Of a stretch of DNA of 64,000 nt, positions 1-7,422 are shown in pieces. Position 1 is the first letter of the stretch, and every line of letters begins with the position of its first letter. The notes below the pieces were generated by a model, which made no database searches, had not been told where the DNA came from, and was given only the letters and a program-made list of their open reading frames with translations. Origin of the DNA: Gilvimarinus japonicus (GTDB lineage Bacteria; Pseudomonadota; Gammaproteobacteria; Pseudomonadales; Cellvibrionaceae); assembly GCF_042847215.1 (NCBI RefSeq), contig NZ_AP031500.1, forward strand, positions 1,240,001 to 1,304,000. The letters run 5' to 3'. A program made the translations under genes and the position numbers.

Positions 1-212
1 GCTACCCCGATCGCCTGATAGTGGGTTGCACCATCACCGAGGTGCACGAGCACGGTTTCTCGCAGGAGTACGAAATTTACAGTGATGAGCAGGGCGAGGT
101 GGTTGCCACCGGCGTGGGCCGTATTGTCTTGCTGGATAAACGCTCGCAACAAAAATCACTGGTAGCGCCCGAGCTACACTCCGAAATTAAGCTGATAGAG
201 TCTTCAACTTAG
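1..212 (+). CDS. Acyl-CoA thioesterase, YbgC/FadM-like (3' end only)
   Basis: This is the C-terminal part of a hot-dog-fold thioesterase whose start lies left of the window. The open frame runs through the left edge in frame 3 (codons from base 3) and ends with TAG at 212. The visible piece reads YPDRLIVG, then an EVHEHGFSQEYEIY strand, then ATGVGRIVLLD, which fits the last strands of the 4-hydroxybenzoyl-CoA thioesterase/YbgC group. Such enzymes hydrolyse acyl-CoA thioesters in the cytoplasm; the substrate cannot be told from this fragment. The catalytic Asp of the family would be upstream and is not visible. The next gene starts 30 bases downstream on the same strand, so the two may be cotranscribed. 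Confidence 0.6.
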   Translation, partial: YPDRLIVGCTITEVHEHGFSQEYEIYSDEQGEVVATGVGRIVLLDKRSQQKSLVAPELHSEIKLIESST

Positions 213-241
213 CAAGCAACTTAAAACCAGCAAGGTGCACT

Positions 242-601
242 TTGCCACAATTATTAATGCGAACCACCGGCGCCAGCGCCGAAGAAGTCGACGGGCTTAT
301 TGAGTTATTACAAAACCAGGGTATTGCTTGCTATACCACTCAGGCCGGCCGCTGGCGTTTGGGGGTGGATGGCCTATGGCTTGTGAATGATAAAGATGTA
401 ACAAGGGCGCGGGAGCTTGGCGGAGAGTTTCAGTACCATTTTAGCCAAGAGTCGCGCGCCGACTTTGAGCGCCGGTTAGCCGAGGGCACGGCGCCTACCT
501 TTGCCAGCCAATTGCGCCAAAGGCCGTTGGTGGTAATCGGCACGCTGCTGGCTATTGCGGCCATCGCTATGTTGTCGTTGTTGCCTTTATTACTTGGCTG
601 A
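242..601 (+). CDS. Small membrane protein, DUF6164-like
   Basis: A 119-residue protein of unknown function. The first ~65 residues form a soluble domain with the pattern ELLQNQGIACYTTQAGRW followed by GLWLVND, which resembles DUF6164 proteins of gammaproteobacteria. A basic, Glu-rich stretch (about 70-90) precedes one C-terminal membrane segment (about 95-118, VVIGTLLAIAAIAMLSLL), so it is probably a tail-anchored inner-membrane protein. The start used is TTG at 242; no ATG in a better position was found and no strong ribosome-binding site is visible, so the start is uncertain. The family name rests on remembered sequence pattern only. Confidence 0.55.
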   Translation: MPQLLMRTTGASAEEVDGLIELLQNQGIACYTTQAGRWRLGVDGLWLVNDKDVTRARELGGEFQYHFSQESRADFERRLAEGTAPTFASQLRQRPLVVIGTLLAIAAIAMLSLLPLLLG

Positions 602-661
602 AGTGCTCGGTTGACTCAATAGGCTCGAGCCCGCCGAGCATCACATTAGGTTTGCGCTGAA

Positions 662-1480
662 TTAACGCTGGCGGCTAACGCGGCGCGCGATACCCGCACC
701 CAGCAGGCCCAATAACATCAGCCAGCTGACACTACCGCCGCCACCGCCGCCACTGCCACCGTTATTGCCGCCATTGTCTGGCTCGTTGTCATCGCGGGTG
801 GTGGGCATGGGGTCTAAATCGGCCGCGGTGTCCACGGCGGCGTCGAGAACGACGATGTTTTGTACCAGAACGATATGGTCTTCAGTAATTGTCGTTTGAT
901 TAGCAAGGTCCTCATCGGTAAAATTACGCAGCGGAAATTCCGCGAAGGCTGCACTAGAGGCGCTAAAGTCTTCAGTTCGTAGTTCTGCTATTGCATCAAT
1001 TATAGCCATACCATTGCCGGTTACTTCGCCAAATACGGTAAAACCACCGTTTTGGGAGTCGAGGTTACCGCTGTTATCGTCGAGATTAAAAAACCACTGA
1101 TTAGTACCTGTACTAGGGCCTGCGTTGGTTTTGGCTACAGCAATAGTGCCTCGCTGATTGGATAGCAACGGCTCGTTTTGAACGGGGTCATTGGCCTCAA
1201 TCACCGAAAATTTATCTTCTTCCTGGTCAAAGCTAAAACCTCCACCTTGAACAATAAATCCAGGTACAGAGCGATGCATAAAGCTATCGCTATAGGCTCC
1301 GGCTTCCACATACGCCAAAAAGTTTGCCACCGTCTCGGGGGTGGTCTCATCGTAAAGGTTCACCTCAAAATCGCCCATAACCGTCTGAAACTGGACGATA
1401 GTGGCTTGGCTGGCGGCGCTGGCGCCCAATAGTGCTGTTGCCAAGGTAAGGCCGGCAGCGGCTTTGGATAAATGACCCAT
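662..1480 (-). CDS. Secreted cyclophilin-type peptidylprolyl isomerase with GlyGly-CTERM tail
   Basis: A 272-residue exported prolyl isomerase, expected to speed cis-trans isomerisation of X-Pro bonds outside the cytoplasm. Residues 1-26 are a signal peptide ending SAASQA. The cyclophilin fold covers about 28-215, with the family signatures FMHRSVPGFIVQGGGF and the segment around STGTNQWFFNL. The C-terminus has a Gly-rich linker, then GGGSVSWLMLLGLLGAGIARR: a Gly run, a hydrophobic helix and an Arg cluster. That is the GlyGly-CTERM sorting signal, known to be processed by rhombosortase in type II secretion bacteria. The ATG has a GGAG box 8 bases upstream. It is a paralogue of the next gene (1731-2711) on the same strand, separated by 250 bases. 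Confidence 0.88.
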   Translation of the reverse strand: MGHLSKAAAGLTLATALLGASAASQATIVQFQTVMGDFEVNLYDETTPETVANFLAYVEAGAYSDSFMHRSVPGFIVQGGGFSFDQEEDKFSVIEANDPVQNEPLLSNQRGTIAVAKTNAGPSTGTNQWFFNLDDNSGNLDSQNGGFTVFGEVTGNGMAIIDAIAELRTEDFSASSAAFAEFPLRNFTDEDLANQTTITEDHIVLVQNIVVLDAAVDTAADLDPMPTTRDDNEPDNGGNNGGSGGGGGGSVSWLMLLGLLGAGIARRVSRQR

Positions 1481-1730
1481 TGTGAATCTCCACGGTAATA
1501 TTATGAGTATTAAAAATCGCTATAACGCGATGGTGCTCTTATAAGGCGTAAACCATACCAGAGCGCCAATGGGAGAAATGTTAGAAAATGTAGTGGTTTG
1601 CTAGGATGCGTGATTATCCACATCCTAGCGAGAGCTTAACGAGGCCTCCAAACCATCCACCATTTGTACAGCTGTGAGCTAGCCGTTGTCGCTGTATCTG
1701 AGGCCGATGTCTGGAGGCTTTTCTATGCCT

Positions 1731-2711
1731 TTAAGGTGCGGCGGTTGTCGCTTGTAACGGTTTTTTGCTGCCCATTCTGCGGGCGATACCGGCACTCAAT
1801 AATGCCACGAGCATCAGCCAGCTGGCGCTACCGCCACCACCGGAGCTGCCACCGCTGTTTGAGGGCGCGGGTACTACGCTACTGGAGCTAACAGAGGCGA
1901 TAGCGCTACTGGTACTACTAGAGCTAACCGAGCTGCTGGAGCTGACAGACGTATCAGAGCTACTAATGCTGCTCGAACTTGTAGAATTGTTGAAGTTGAC
2001 AGAACTGCTGGCATTAATGGCGCTGCTGCTACTTGAACTGCTTGAGGTAGAGCTTGCGCTAGAGGCGGTGGTGGTGCCTAGAACCATAATGTTTTTGATC
2101 AGCATTAGGTTGTCCTCTGTTAGAGGAACCTTATTATTTAGATCACTGTTGCTAACGTTACGTAGCGGCAGTTCTTTGAAGGCACTGTTGGTTGCTCGGT
2201 AATCGCCGATCTTTAATGCGGCAATATCATCGACAATATCCATGCCCTCGCCGGTTACCTTGCCAAAGACCGTAAAGCCACCGTCTATTGAGTCTAAGAA
2301 GTCGTTGCTATCTTCTAGGTTAATAAACCATTGGCTGGTCGCGCTGTTCGGTTGGCCGGGCAGTTTGGCCATGGCGATGGTGCCGCGGGTGTTGGAGAAA
2401 AACGGCTCATTTTTAATAGAATCATTTTGAATAATGCGTTCGATTTGACTGTTTTCTATATCAAACGCAAAGCCGCCACCTTGAAGGATAAAGTCGTTAT
2501 CCAAACGGTGAAAAATAGAGTCCGTGTAGGCGCCGGCCTCAACATACTCTAAAAAGTTTGCTGTGGTGATCGGGGTCTTCTCATCATACAGCTCGACTTC
2601 AAAATCTCCCAGTACGGTTTGAAACTGAACGGTAGTGGCGTGGCTGTGTAGGCCAACCCCTAAAAGGGTCGCCAAGGTAAAACATCCGGCCAATTTTGAT
2701 GCATAACCCAT
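1731..2711 (-). CDS. Secreted cyclophilin-type peptidylprolyl isomerase with polyserine linker and GlyGly-CTERM tail
   Basis: A 326-residue paralogue of the gene at 662-1480. The start at 2711 is chosen because it has a GGAG box and begins a good signal peptide (MGYASKLAGCFTLATLLG...SHA); a longer frame to 2798 adds 29 residues without signal character. The cyclophilin domain (about 27-210) has FHRLDNDFILQGGGF and the segment around SATSQWFINLED. Unlike its neighbour it carries an ~80-residue Ser-rich linker (about 220-295), typical of secreted proteins in this group. It ends with a GlyGly-CTERM tail (GGSSGGGGSASWLMLVALLS...RR). The tail is followed by ~14 extra residues, slightly longer than usual. 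Prolyl isomerase activity at the cell surface or in secretion is inferred from family. Confidence 0.87.
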   Translation of the reverse strand: MGYASKLAGCFTLATLLGVGLHSHATTVQFQTVLGDFEVELYDEKTPITTANFLEYVEAGAYTDSIFHRLDNDFILQGGGFAFDIENSQIERIIQNDSIKNEPFFSNTRGTIAMAKLPGQPNSATSQWFINLEDSNDFLDSIDGGFTVFGKVTGEGMDIVDDIAALKIGDYRATNSAFKELPLRNVSNSDLNNKVPLTEDNLMLIKNIMVLGTTTASSASSTSSSSSSSSAINASSSVNFNNSTSSSSISSSDTSVSSSSSVSSSSTSSAIASVSSSSVVPAPSNSGGSSGGGGSASWLMLVALLSAGIARRMGSKKPLQATTAAP

Positions 2712-2755
2712 TGTGTAACTCCGTTTAAATAGTTTAGTTAAACTTGTTAACGCAT

Positions 2756-2796
2756 GCAGCGACTCGGGTAGAGCTAAGCCCTGTCCGAGTCGCTGC
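2756..2796 (-). terminator. 12-bp inverted repeat after ydiJ-like gene
   Basis: GCAGCGACTCGG (2756-2767) pairs perfectly with CCGAGTCGCTGC (2785-2796), loop 17 nt. It lies just past the stop of the dehydrogenase gene and before the cyclophilin start. There is no T-run on the minus-strand 3' side, so it may act as an mRNA-stabilising or Rho-type 3' hairpin rather than a classic intrinsic terminator. Confidence 0.5.
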
Positions 2797-2818
2797 AAAA
2801 ATAATAGTCAGTGTGAAT

Positions 2819-5800
2819 TTAGCCCTGATAGGAACCGAGCAGCACCTGCAAGGGGTGGGGCAGGCGCTGATCCTGAATGCGTTTAACCTGACTGCGGCAG
2901 GAGTAGCCGGTGGCGGTGAGTTTGCCGCTGTTGGCCGGCTCGGTAACAACCGCCTCCCAGCTTTGCGAGAAGATCTTTTTCGAGGTTGCCACGTTCGCCG
3001 CCTCGTGGCCGTAGGTGCCGGCCATACCGCAGCAACCGGTCTCAAGCACGCTTAGCTCTTGCCCCAAGGCCACATACACGGTTTGCCAATCTTTAATAGA
3101 GGCAGCGGCGTTGGTTTTTTCGGTGCAGTGGGCCAGCAGTTTGTAATCGCTTTTAGCAAACAGTGCGGTGGCCTCGGTTAAATCTTGCGCGGCCAGCCAC
3201 TCTTGGATCAGTGCCACTTTGGGGGCTTTGTCGCCCAGCACTTTTTGATACTCGCTGCGATAGGCGAGTGTCATGGAGGGCTCTAGCCCCACCAGCGAGA
3301 TACCCGTACCGGCCAGCGCATTAAGCATGGCGGCGTTGTTGTTGGCGGCTTTGGCAAAGGCCTTTAAAAACCCGTGTACATGCAGCGGCTTACCGTTGGG
3401 TTTAAAGGGCGCCAGCATGGGATTAAAACCGAGTATTTTTAACAGCTTTAAGCTGTCTAGCACCAGCTCGGTTTCAAAGTAACTGGTAAAGGCATCTTGT
3501 ACCACAATAACGGTTTTGGCTTTTTGTTCGGCGTTTAACGTGGCAATGTTTTGCGCGCTGGCGTAACGCACGTTTACATCGCGCAGGGCTTTGTCCAAGT
3601 CGACGCCGGTTAGCAGCGGGCTGTCTACCATACCGGCTACTTTGGCTAGCATTTTTTGACTAATCTTGGGCTTCATGACGCCGTTGTACAACCAGGGTAC
3701 TCGTACCATGGTGGGCATAATGTATTCCAGCGCGCCGATAAAATAATCTTTTAGCGGGCGCAAATAACGGCCGTAATACAGCTCTAAAAACTTTGAGCGA
3801 AACTCGGGCACGTCGACTTTAATGGGGCACTGACCAACGCAGGATTTACAGGCCAAGCAGCCCTGCATAGATTCGTTTACCTCGTGAGAGAAGTCGTACT
3901 GGCCGCGCTTTTTGTTGATGGTGTTTTTGATGCGCGCCGGCAGTGACAAGACCGCATTGCGCTCGCGGTTGGCTTTTGCCTCTTGCACCGCGTTAACCTC
4001 GCGCTCGCTTAATTGTTTTAACCACTCGCGCACTAACGATGACCGGCCTTTGGGCGAGTGAATACGCTCGCGGGTGGCTTTGTACGAGGGGCACATGGCA
4101 TCGTTGGGGTTCCAGTTAAAGCAGGCGCCGTTGCCGTTGCAGTGCATGCCCTCGGCGTAGCCTTCCCATACCTCGACGGCAATTTTACGATCTTGTTGGC
4201 CGCGGGTGGTGACACCGTCGATGCTCAATAGCGATATCTCAGCATTGGGCGTGGCAATTTTGCCGGGGTTTAGCTGGTTGTACGGATCAAACGCGGCTTT
4301 GATTTTTTGCAGTTGCGGATACAGTTCGCCAAAAAACTTAGGCGCGTACTCCGAGCGCACGCCTTTACCGTGCTCGCCCCACAGTAGGCCGTGATATTTT
4401 TGTGTTAAGTCAGCCACTTGGTCGGATATCACTCGCACCAGCTTTTCTTGCTCGGGGTCTTTCATGTCGATCGCGGGGCGCACGTGCAGCACACCGGCGT
4501 CCACATGGCCGAACATGCCGTAGGCTAAGTTGTGGCTGTCGAGTAAGGCGCGAAACTCCAAAATAAAATCGGCTAAATGTTCGGGCGGTACAGCCGTATC
4601 CTCAACAAAGGGTATCGGCCGCGCTTCGCCTTTGGCGTTGCCTAAAAGCCCGACGGCTTTTTTGCGCATGCCCCAAATTTTGCCCACGGCGGCGTTGCCC
4701 ATGGCCACCGAGTAACCGATACGGCCGGTGCTTTCTCGCACTGAGTCGTTCATGGCGTCCAGCGTATCGGTCAGGCGCTTTATGCCCTCGGCTAAGGCCT
4801 CGTCGCTGTCGGCGGTGTACTCGACTAAGTTAATGCCTTTAATGTCTTCGCCCGGTACCGGCGGGAAGAACTCGCTCACGCTGTGCCAGACGATATCGTT
4901 CATGGCCAGGTTCAGCACCTTAGAGTCTACCGTCTCAATCGATGTAGGGCCGGCCTTCATCAACTCGGTAGCGTCGCGCAGCGCGGCGTTAAAATCCCGG
5001 TAGTTAACATTCACCAACGCCGAATACTTGGGGATGGGCAGAACATTCAACTTGGCTTCGGCAATAAAGCCTAAGGTGCCCTCGCTGCCGCACAATACGC
5101 TGTTGAGGTTAAATTCGCCCTCGTCGGTGCGGATATGGGCTAAATCGTAGCCGGTAAGGCAACGGTTGAGCTTGGGGAATTTGGCGTCAATTAACGCAGC
5201 GTGTTGGCGCTGAATATCGTCCACCAGCCGCACTACATCGCCCACCCGGTCGGTGCGGTCGCGCAGGGCTGCAAGCGCCGTGTCGTCCACGGGGGCCGAG
5301 TCGCAGACGCTGCCGTCCAGCAATACGGTTTTAAGCTCCAGTACATGGTCGCGGGTTTTGCCGTATAGGCACGAGCCCTGACCCGACGCATCGGTGTTGA
5401 TCATGCCGCCGATGGTGGCGCGGTTACTGGTGGAAAGCTCGGGGGCAAAAAACAAACCGTAAGGTTTTAACGCGGCGTTTAGCTGATCTTTAACCATCCC
5501 GGTTTGCACCCGCACCCAGCGTTCGGCCTCGTTAATCTCCAATATCTGGTTCATATGGCGGGAGATATCCACCACCAAGCCGTCAGTCAGCGATTGGCCG
5601 TTGGTGCCGGTGCCGCCCCCGCGTGGGCTAAGTACTACCTGATTAAACTCGTCGCGCTCACTGAGCTGGGCCAAGATCACCAAGTCGTTTATGTTGCGCG
5701 GGTACACCACGCCCTGGGGCAGTACCTGATAAATCGAGTTGTCGGTCGCTAGCACCGTGCGGTTAGCGTAATCCGGATTTAGGTCGCCGGCAAAGCCGCG

Positions 5801-5872
5801 ATCTTGCAGCGCCTCGATAAAGGCTAAATAAACCGATTGGACAGGGGACGTTTCGCGAATACGGGGGATCAT
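2819..5872 (-). CDS. ydiJ: FAD/[4Fe-4S] D-2-hydroxyacid dehydrogenase, YdiJ family
   Basis: A ~1017-residue fusion enzyme matching E. coli YdiJ in length and order. The N-terminal half is an FAD-binding type 4 domain (PRGGGTGTNGQSL, then STSNRATIGGMINTDASGQGS), followed by the lactate-dehydrogenase-type FAD C domain. The C-terminal half is a GlpC/HdrD-like iron-sulfur part with a Cys cluster near CNGNGACFNWNP, a second cluster CLACKSCVGQCP, and the CCG motif in CCGMAGTYGHE. The family oxidises D-2-hydroxyacids (D-lactate or D-2-hydroxyglutarate), passing electrons to the respiratory chain; the exact substrate is not visible. The start at 5872 (MIPRIRETSP) matches the YdiJ N-terminus; a frame extending to 5956 adds 28 residues with no family match. 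The gene is transcribed alone. Confidence 0.9.
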   Translation of the reverse strand: MIPRIRETSPVQSVYLAFIEALQDRGFAGDLNPDYANRTVLATDNSIYQVLPQGVVYPRNINDLVILAQLSERDEFNQVVLSPRGGGTGTNGQSLTDGLVVDISRHMNQILEINEAERWVRVQTGMVKDQLNAALKPYGLFFAPELSTSNRATIGGMINTDASGQGSCLYGKTRDHVLELKTVLLDGSVCDSAPVDDTALAALRDRTDRVGDVVRLVDDIQRQHAALIDAKFPKLNRCLTGYDLAHIRTDEGEFNLNSVLCGSEGTLGFIAEAKLNVLPIPKYSALVNVNYRDFNAALRDATELMKAGPTSIETVDSKVLNLAMNDIVWHSVSEFFPPVPGEDIKGINLVEYTADSDEALAEGIKRLTDTLDAMNDSVRESTGRIGYSVAMGNAAVGKIWGMRKKAVGLLGNAKGEARPIPFVEDTAVPPEHLADFILEFRALLDSHNLAYGMFGHVDAGVLHVRPAIDMKDPEQEKLVRVISDQVADLTQKYHGLLWGEHGKGVRSEYAPKFFGELYPQLQKIKAAFDPYNQLNPGKIATPNAEISLLSIDGVTTRGQQDRKIAVEVWEGYAEGMHCNGNGACFNWNPNDAMCPSYKATRERIHSPKGRSSLVREWLKQLSEREVNAVQEAKANRERNAVLSLPARIKNTINKKRGQYDFSHEVNESMQGCLACKSCVGQCPIKVDVPEFRSKFLELYYGRYLRPLKDYFIGALEYIMPTMVRVPWLYNGVMKPKISQKMLAKVAGMVDSPLLTGVDLDKALRDVNVRYASAQNIATLNAEQKAKTVIVVQDAFTSYFETELVLDSLKLLKILGFNPMLAPFKPNGKPLHVHGFLKAFAKAANNNAAMLNALAGTGISLVGLEPSMTLAYRSEYQKVLGDKAPKVALIQEWLAAQDLTEATALFAKSDYKLLAHCTEKTNAAASIKDWQTVYVALGQELSVLETGCCGMAGTYGHEAANVATSKKIFSQSWEAVVTEPANSGKLTATGYSCRSQVKRIQDQRLPHPLQVLLGSYQG

Positions 5873-6328
5873 AGGGCTCGGAATCAATAGAGAGTGTAGA
5901 TGCCGGTATTTTACGGGGTCGGGGCGCTTAGAGCCAGCGGCTTTGCGCCCGACCATGCAAACGCTGGAATCTTGCGTAATGCAGCTGGTAAAAGGGCGGC
6001 ACCATTGCTGGAGGCTTAGGTTTTTGTGTTGCTCTTAATGACCGCGCAGTACGGATAACGCGTATGGCGGCATTTTGGTGATATTGGCGTAATTTTAATG
6101 ATTTTTTAGGTGTATATCCGGAAATTTGTGTCGCTATAGCCCCACCAAAAAACGGATGTGGGTCGCACCATATTTTTACGCATAATTAAGCATGGCCGTG
6201 CCGATATTTCGTTCGCGCGGGCTAAACCCCTTGTTTACCTTTGCCTGTAATGCCCTGTAATGCCCTGTAATGGCGCCTGTCGGCACGCTGTATTAGCGTC
6301 GTGGTTTGGTTCCTGCCGGAGAACGACA
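5873..6328. other. Intergenic region between ydiJ and GH18-like gene, with 10-bp tandem repeat
   Basis: This 456-base gap separates divergent genes and should hold both promoters; no promoter was convincing by eye. The one distinct element is a short tandem repeat at 6241-6270: unit TGCCCTGTAA in two perfect copies (6251-6270) preceded by a variant TTGCCTGTAA. It sits about 60 bases upstream of the GH18-like start. Confidence 0.5.
6241..6270. repeat. Three-copy 10-bp direct repeat (TGCCCTGTAA)
   Basis: Units at 6241-6250 (TTGCCTGTAA), 6251-6260 and 6261-6270 (TGCCCTGTAA), followed by TGG. The spacing of one helical turn would put bound protein on one face of DNA, so it could be a regulator site. 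It could equally be a small slippage repeat. Confidence 0.6.
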
Positions 6329-7327
6329 ATGAGTGTTGTCAATGTAGCTGCCTATTGCAGTGGTGATTTTGGGCCAGGGAGGTGTAAAAAGCACATTGTG
6401 GATGTGCAAAAAAGCGGTTTAACAACGGTGATTCTGTGGTCGTTGCATGTCGGTCGATCGGGGGATGTGAACCCTTTTGAATGTAAGGCCATTGCGGGCC
6501 AAACGTGGGGGGAGCTGGTGTTTAACGATGGCGATGTGCGCATCGTGAACGGTGATACCTTTAATCCAGGCAATAATCCTGCGGTGGCCGATTGGCCCCG
6601 CGACTTGCTTAAGATGAAACAAAACGGCAGTCAGGTGAGTAAGATTTTTCTCTCGATGGGTGGCTGGGGCGTGTGTGACTTTCAGACTATCGAGTATATG
6701 CTGGAACACGGCATGGGCGATTTACTGCGGCGCAATTTTCAGACGCTGCGCGAGGCGTTTACCCTCAATGGCGAATGCGTTATTGACGGCATTGATCTGG
6801 ATAACGAGGAGCCGGTAAAGGCCAGCACCATTACCGATTTTTGCGAGATATTGTTTGAACTGGGCTTTGAGGTGACTTTTTGCCCCTACCGCAACCCCAC
6901 TGAGTGGCAAGGCCATATGCAAACCTTGTGGGATAAAGGCCACCGGGTCAGTTGGTGGAATTTACAGTGCTACTCGGGCGGCGCCGAAAACCTCGACGAG
7001 CTAGAGCCATGGATTAATGCTGTGTCGCAGGTGGTGGGCAAAGGGCGGGGCGCCTCTTATATTGTGGCCGGGCTGGCGGTGCGCGGCGCGAGTGATTCAA
7101 ATCCACAAGAGTGCCCGTTTGGTTTGGGCGGCGTGTGCGAGTCACTGGCCAGCGTCAGTAAGTACAATTTAGCGGGAGGCTTTTTGTGGAAGTACGATGA
7201 TGTATTGCACAATACGCAGCCTTGCTCGGGCGCGGTTCCCACCGTGTCAGATTATACCCAAGCTATACGCGACGGGCTCACCAACCAGTGCGCAGTCACC
7301 TCTTATGGAGTTGCGGGGTTGGTGTAA
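6329..7327 (+). CDS. GH18-family (chitinase-like) protein without signal peptide
   Basis: A 332-residue TIM-barrel protein with both hallmark GH18 motifs: SMGGWG (the SxGG strand) and DGIDLDNEE (DxxDxDxE, the last Glu being the catalytic acid). GH18 enzymes cut beta-1,4-linked GlcNAc by substrate-assisted catalysis; chitinases and endo-beta-N-acetylglucosaminidases belong here. The ATG at 6329 has GGAG 8 bases upstream; the frame extending to 6260 would overlap the 10-bp repeat and looks unused. The N-terminus (MSVVNVAAYCSGDFGPG) enters the first barrel strand directly, with no signal peptide, so the protein is predicted cytoplasmic or exported by another route. It faces the GH3 gene tail to tail across a shared terminator. 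The substrate is unknown. Confidence 0.72.
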   Translation: MSVVNVAAYCSGDFGPGRCKKHIVDVQKSGLTTVILWSLHVGRSGDVNPFECKAIAGQTWGELVFNDGDVRIVNGDTFNPGNNPAVADWPRDLLKMKQNGSQVSKIFLSMGGWGVCDFQTIEYMLEHGMGDLLRRNFQTLREAFTLNGECVIDGIDLDNEEPVKASTITDFCEILFELGFEVTFCPYRNPTEWQGHMQTLWDKGHRVSWWNLQCYSGGAENLDELEPWINAVSQVVGKGRGASYIVAGLAVRGASDSNPQECPFGLGGVCESLASVSKYNLAGGFLWKYDDVLHNTQPCSGAVPTVSDYTQAIRDGLTNQCAVTSYGVAGLV

Positions 7328-7351
7328 GCTTTTATCCGATACGTTACCCAA

Positions 7352-7389
7352 AAAAAGCCGGATGCCCCCCTTGGTGCATCCGGCTTTTT
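7352..7389. terminator. Bidirectional intrinsic terminator
   Basis: AAAAAGCCGGATGC (7352-7365) pairs perfectly with GCATCCGGCTTTTT (7376-7389) around a 10-base loop. The A-run and T-run flanks make it work in both directions, ending the GH18-like gene on plus and the GH3 gene on minus. Confidence 0.92.
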
Positions 7390-7422
7390 AGGTTGGGCGT
7401 GTATGAGCCTTATTTTATGTTG

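Noticed and set aside
1765..2202. Leu/Glu-rich 145-residue open frame on the plus strand
   Set aside because: It is the complement of the Ser-codon linker of the cyclophilin gene; low-complexity Ser codons give long antisense frames.
6241..6270. Beginning of a CRISPR array
   Set aside because: Units are 10 bp with no spacers and there are no cas genes.
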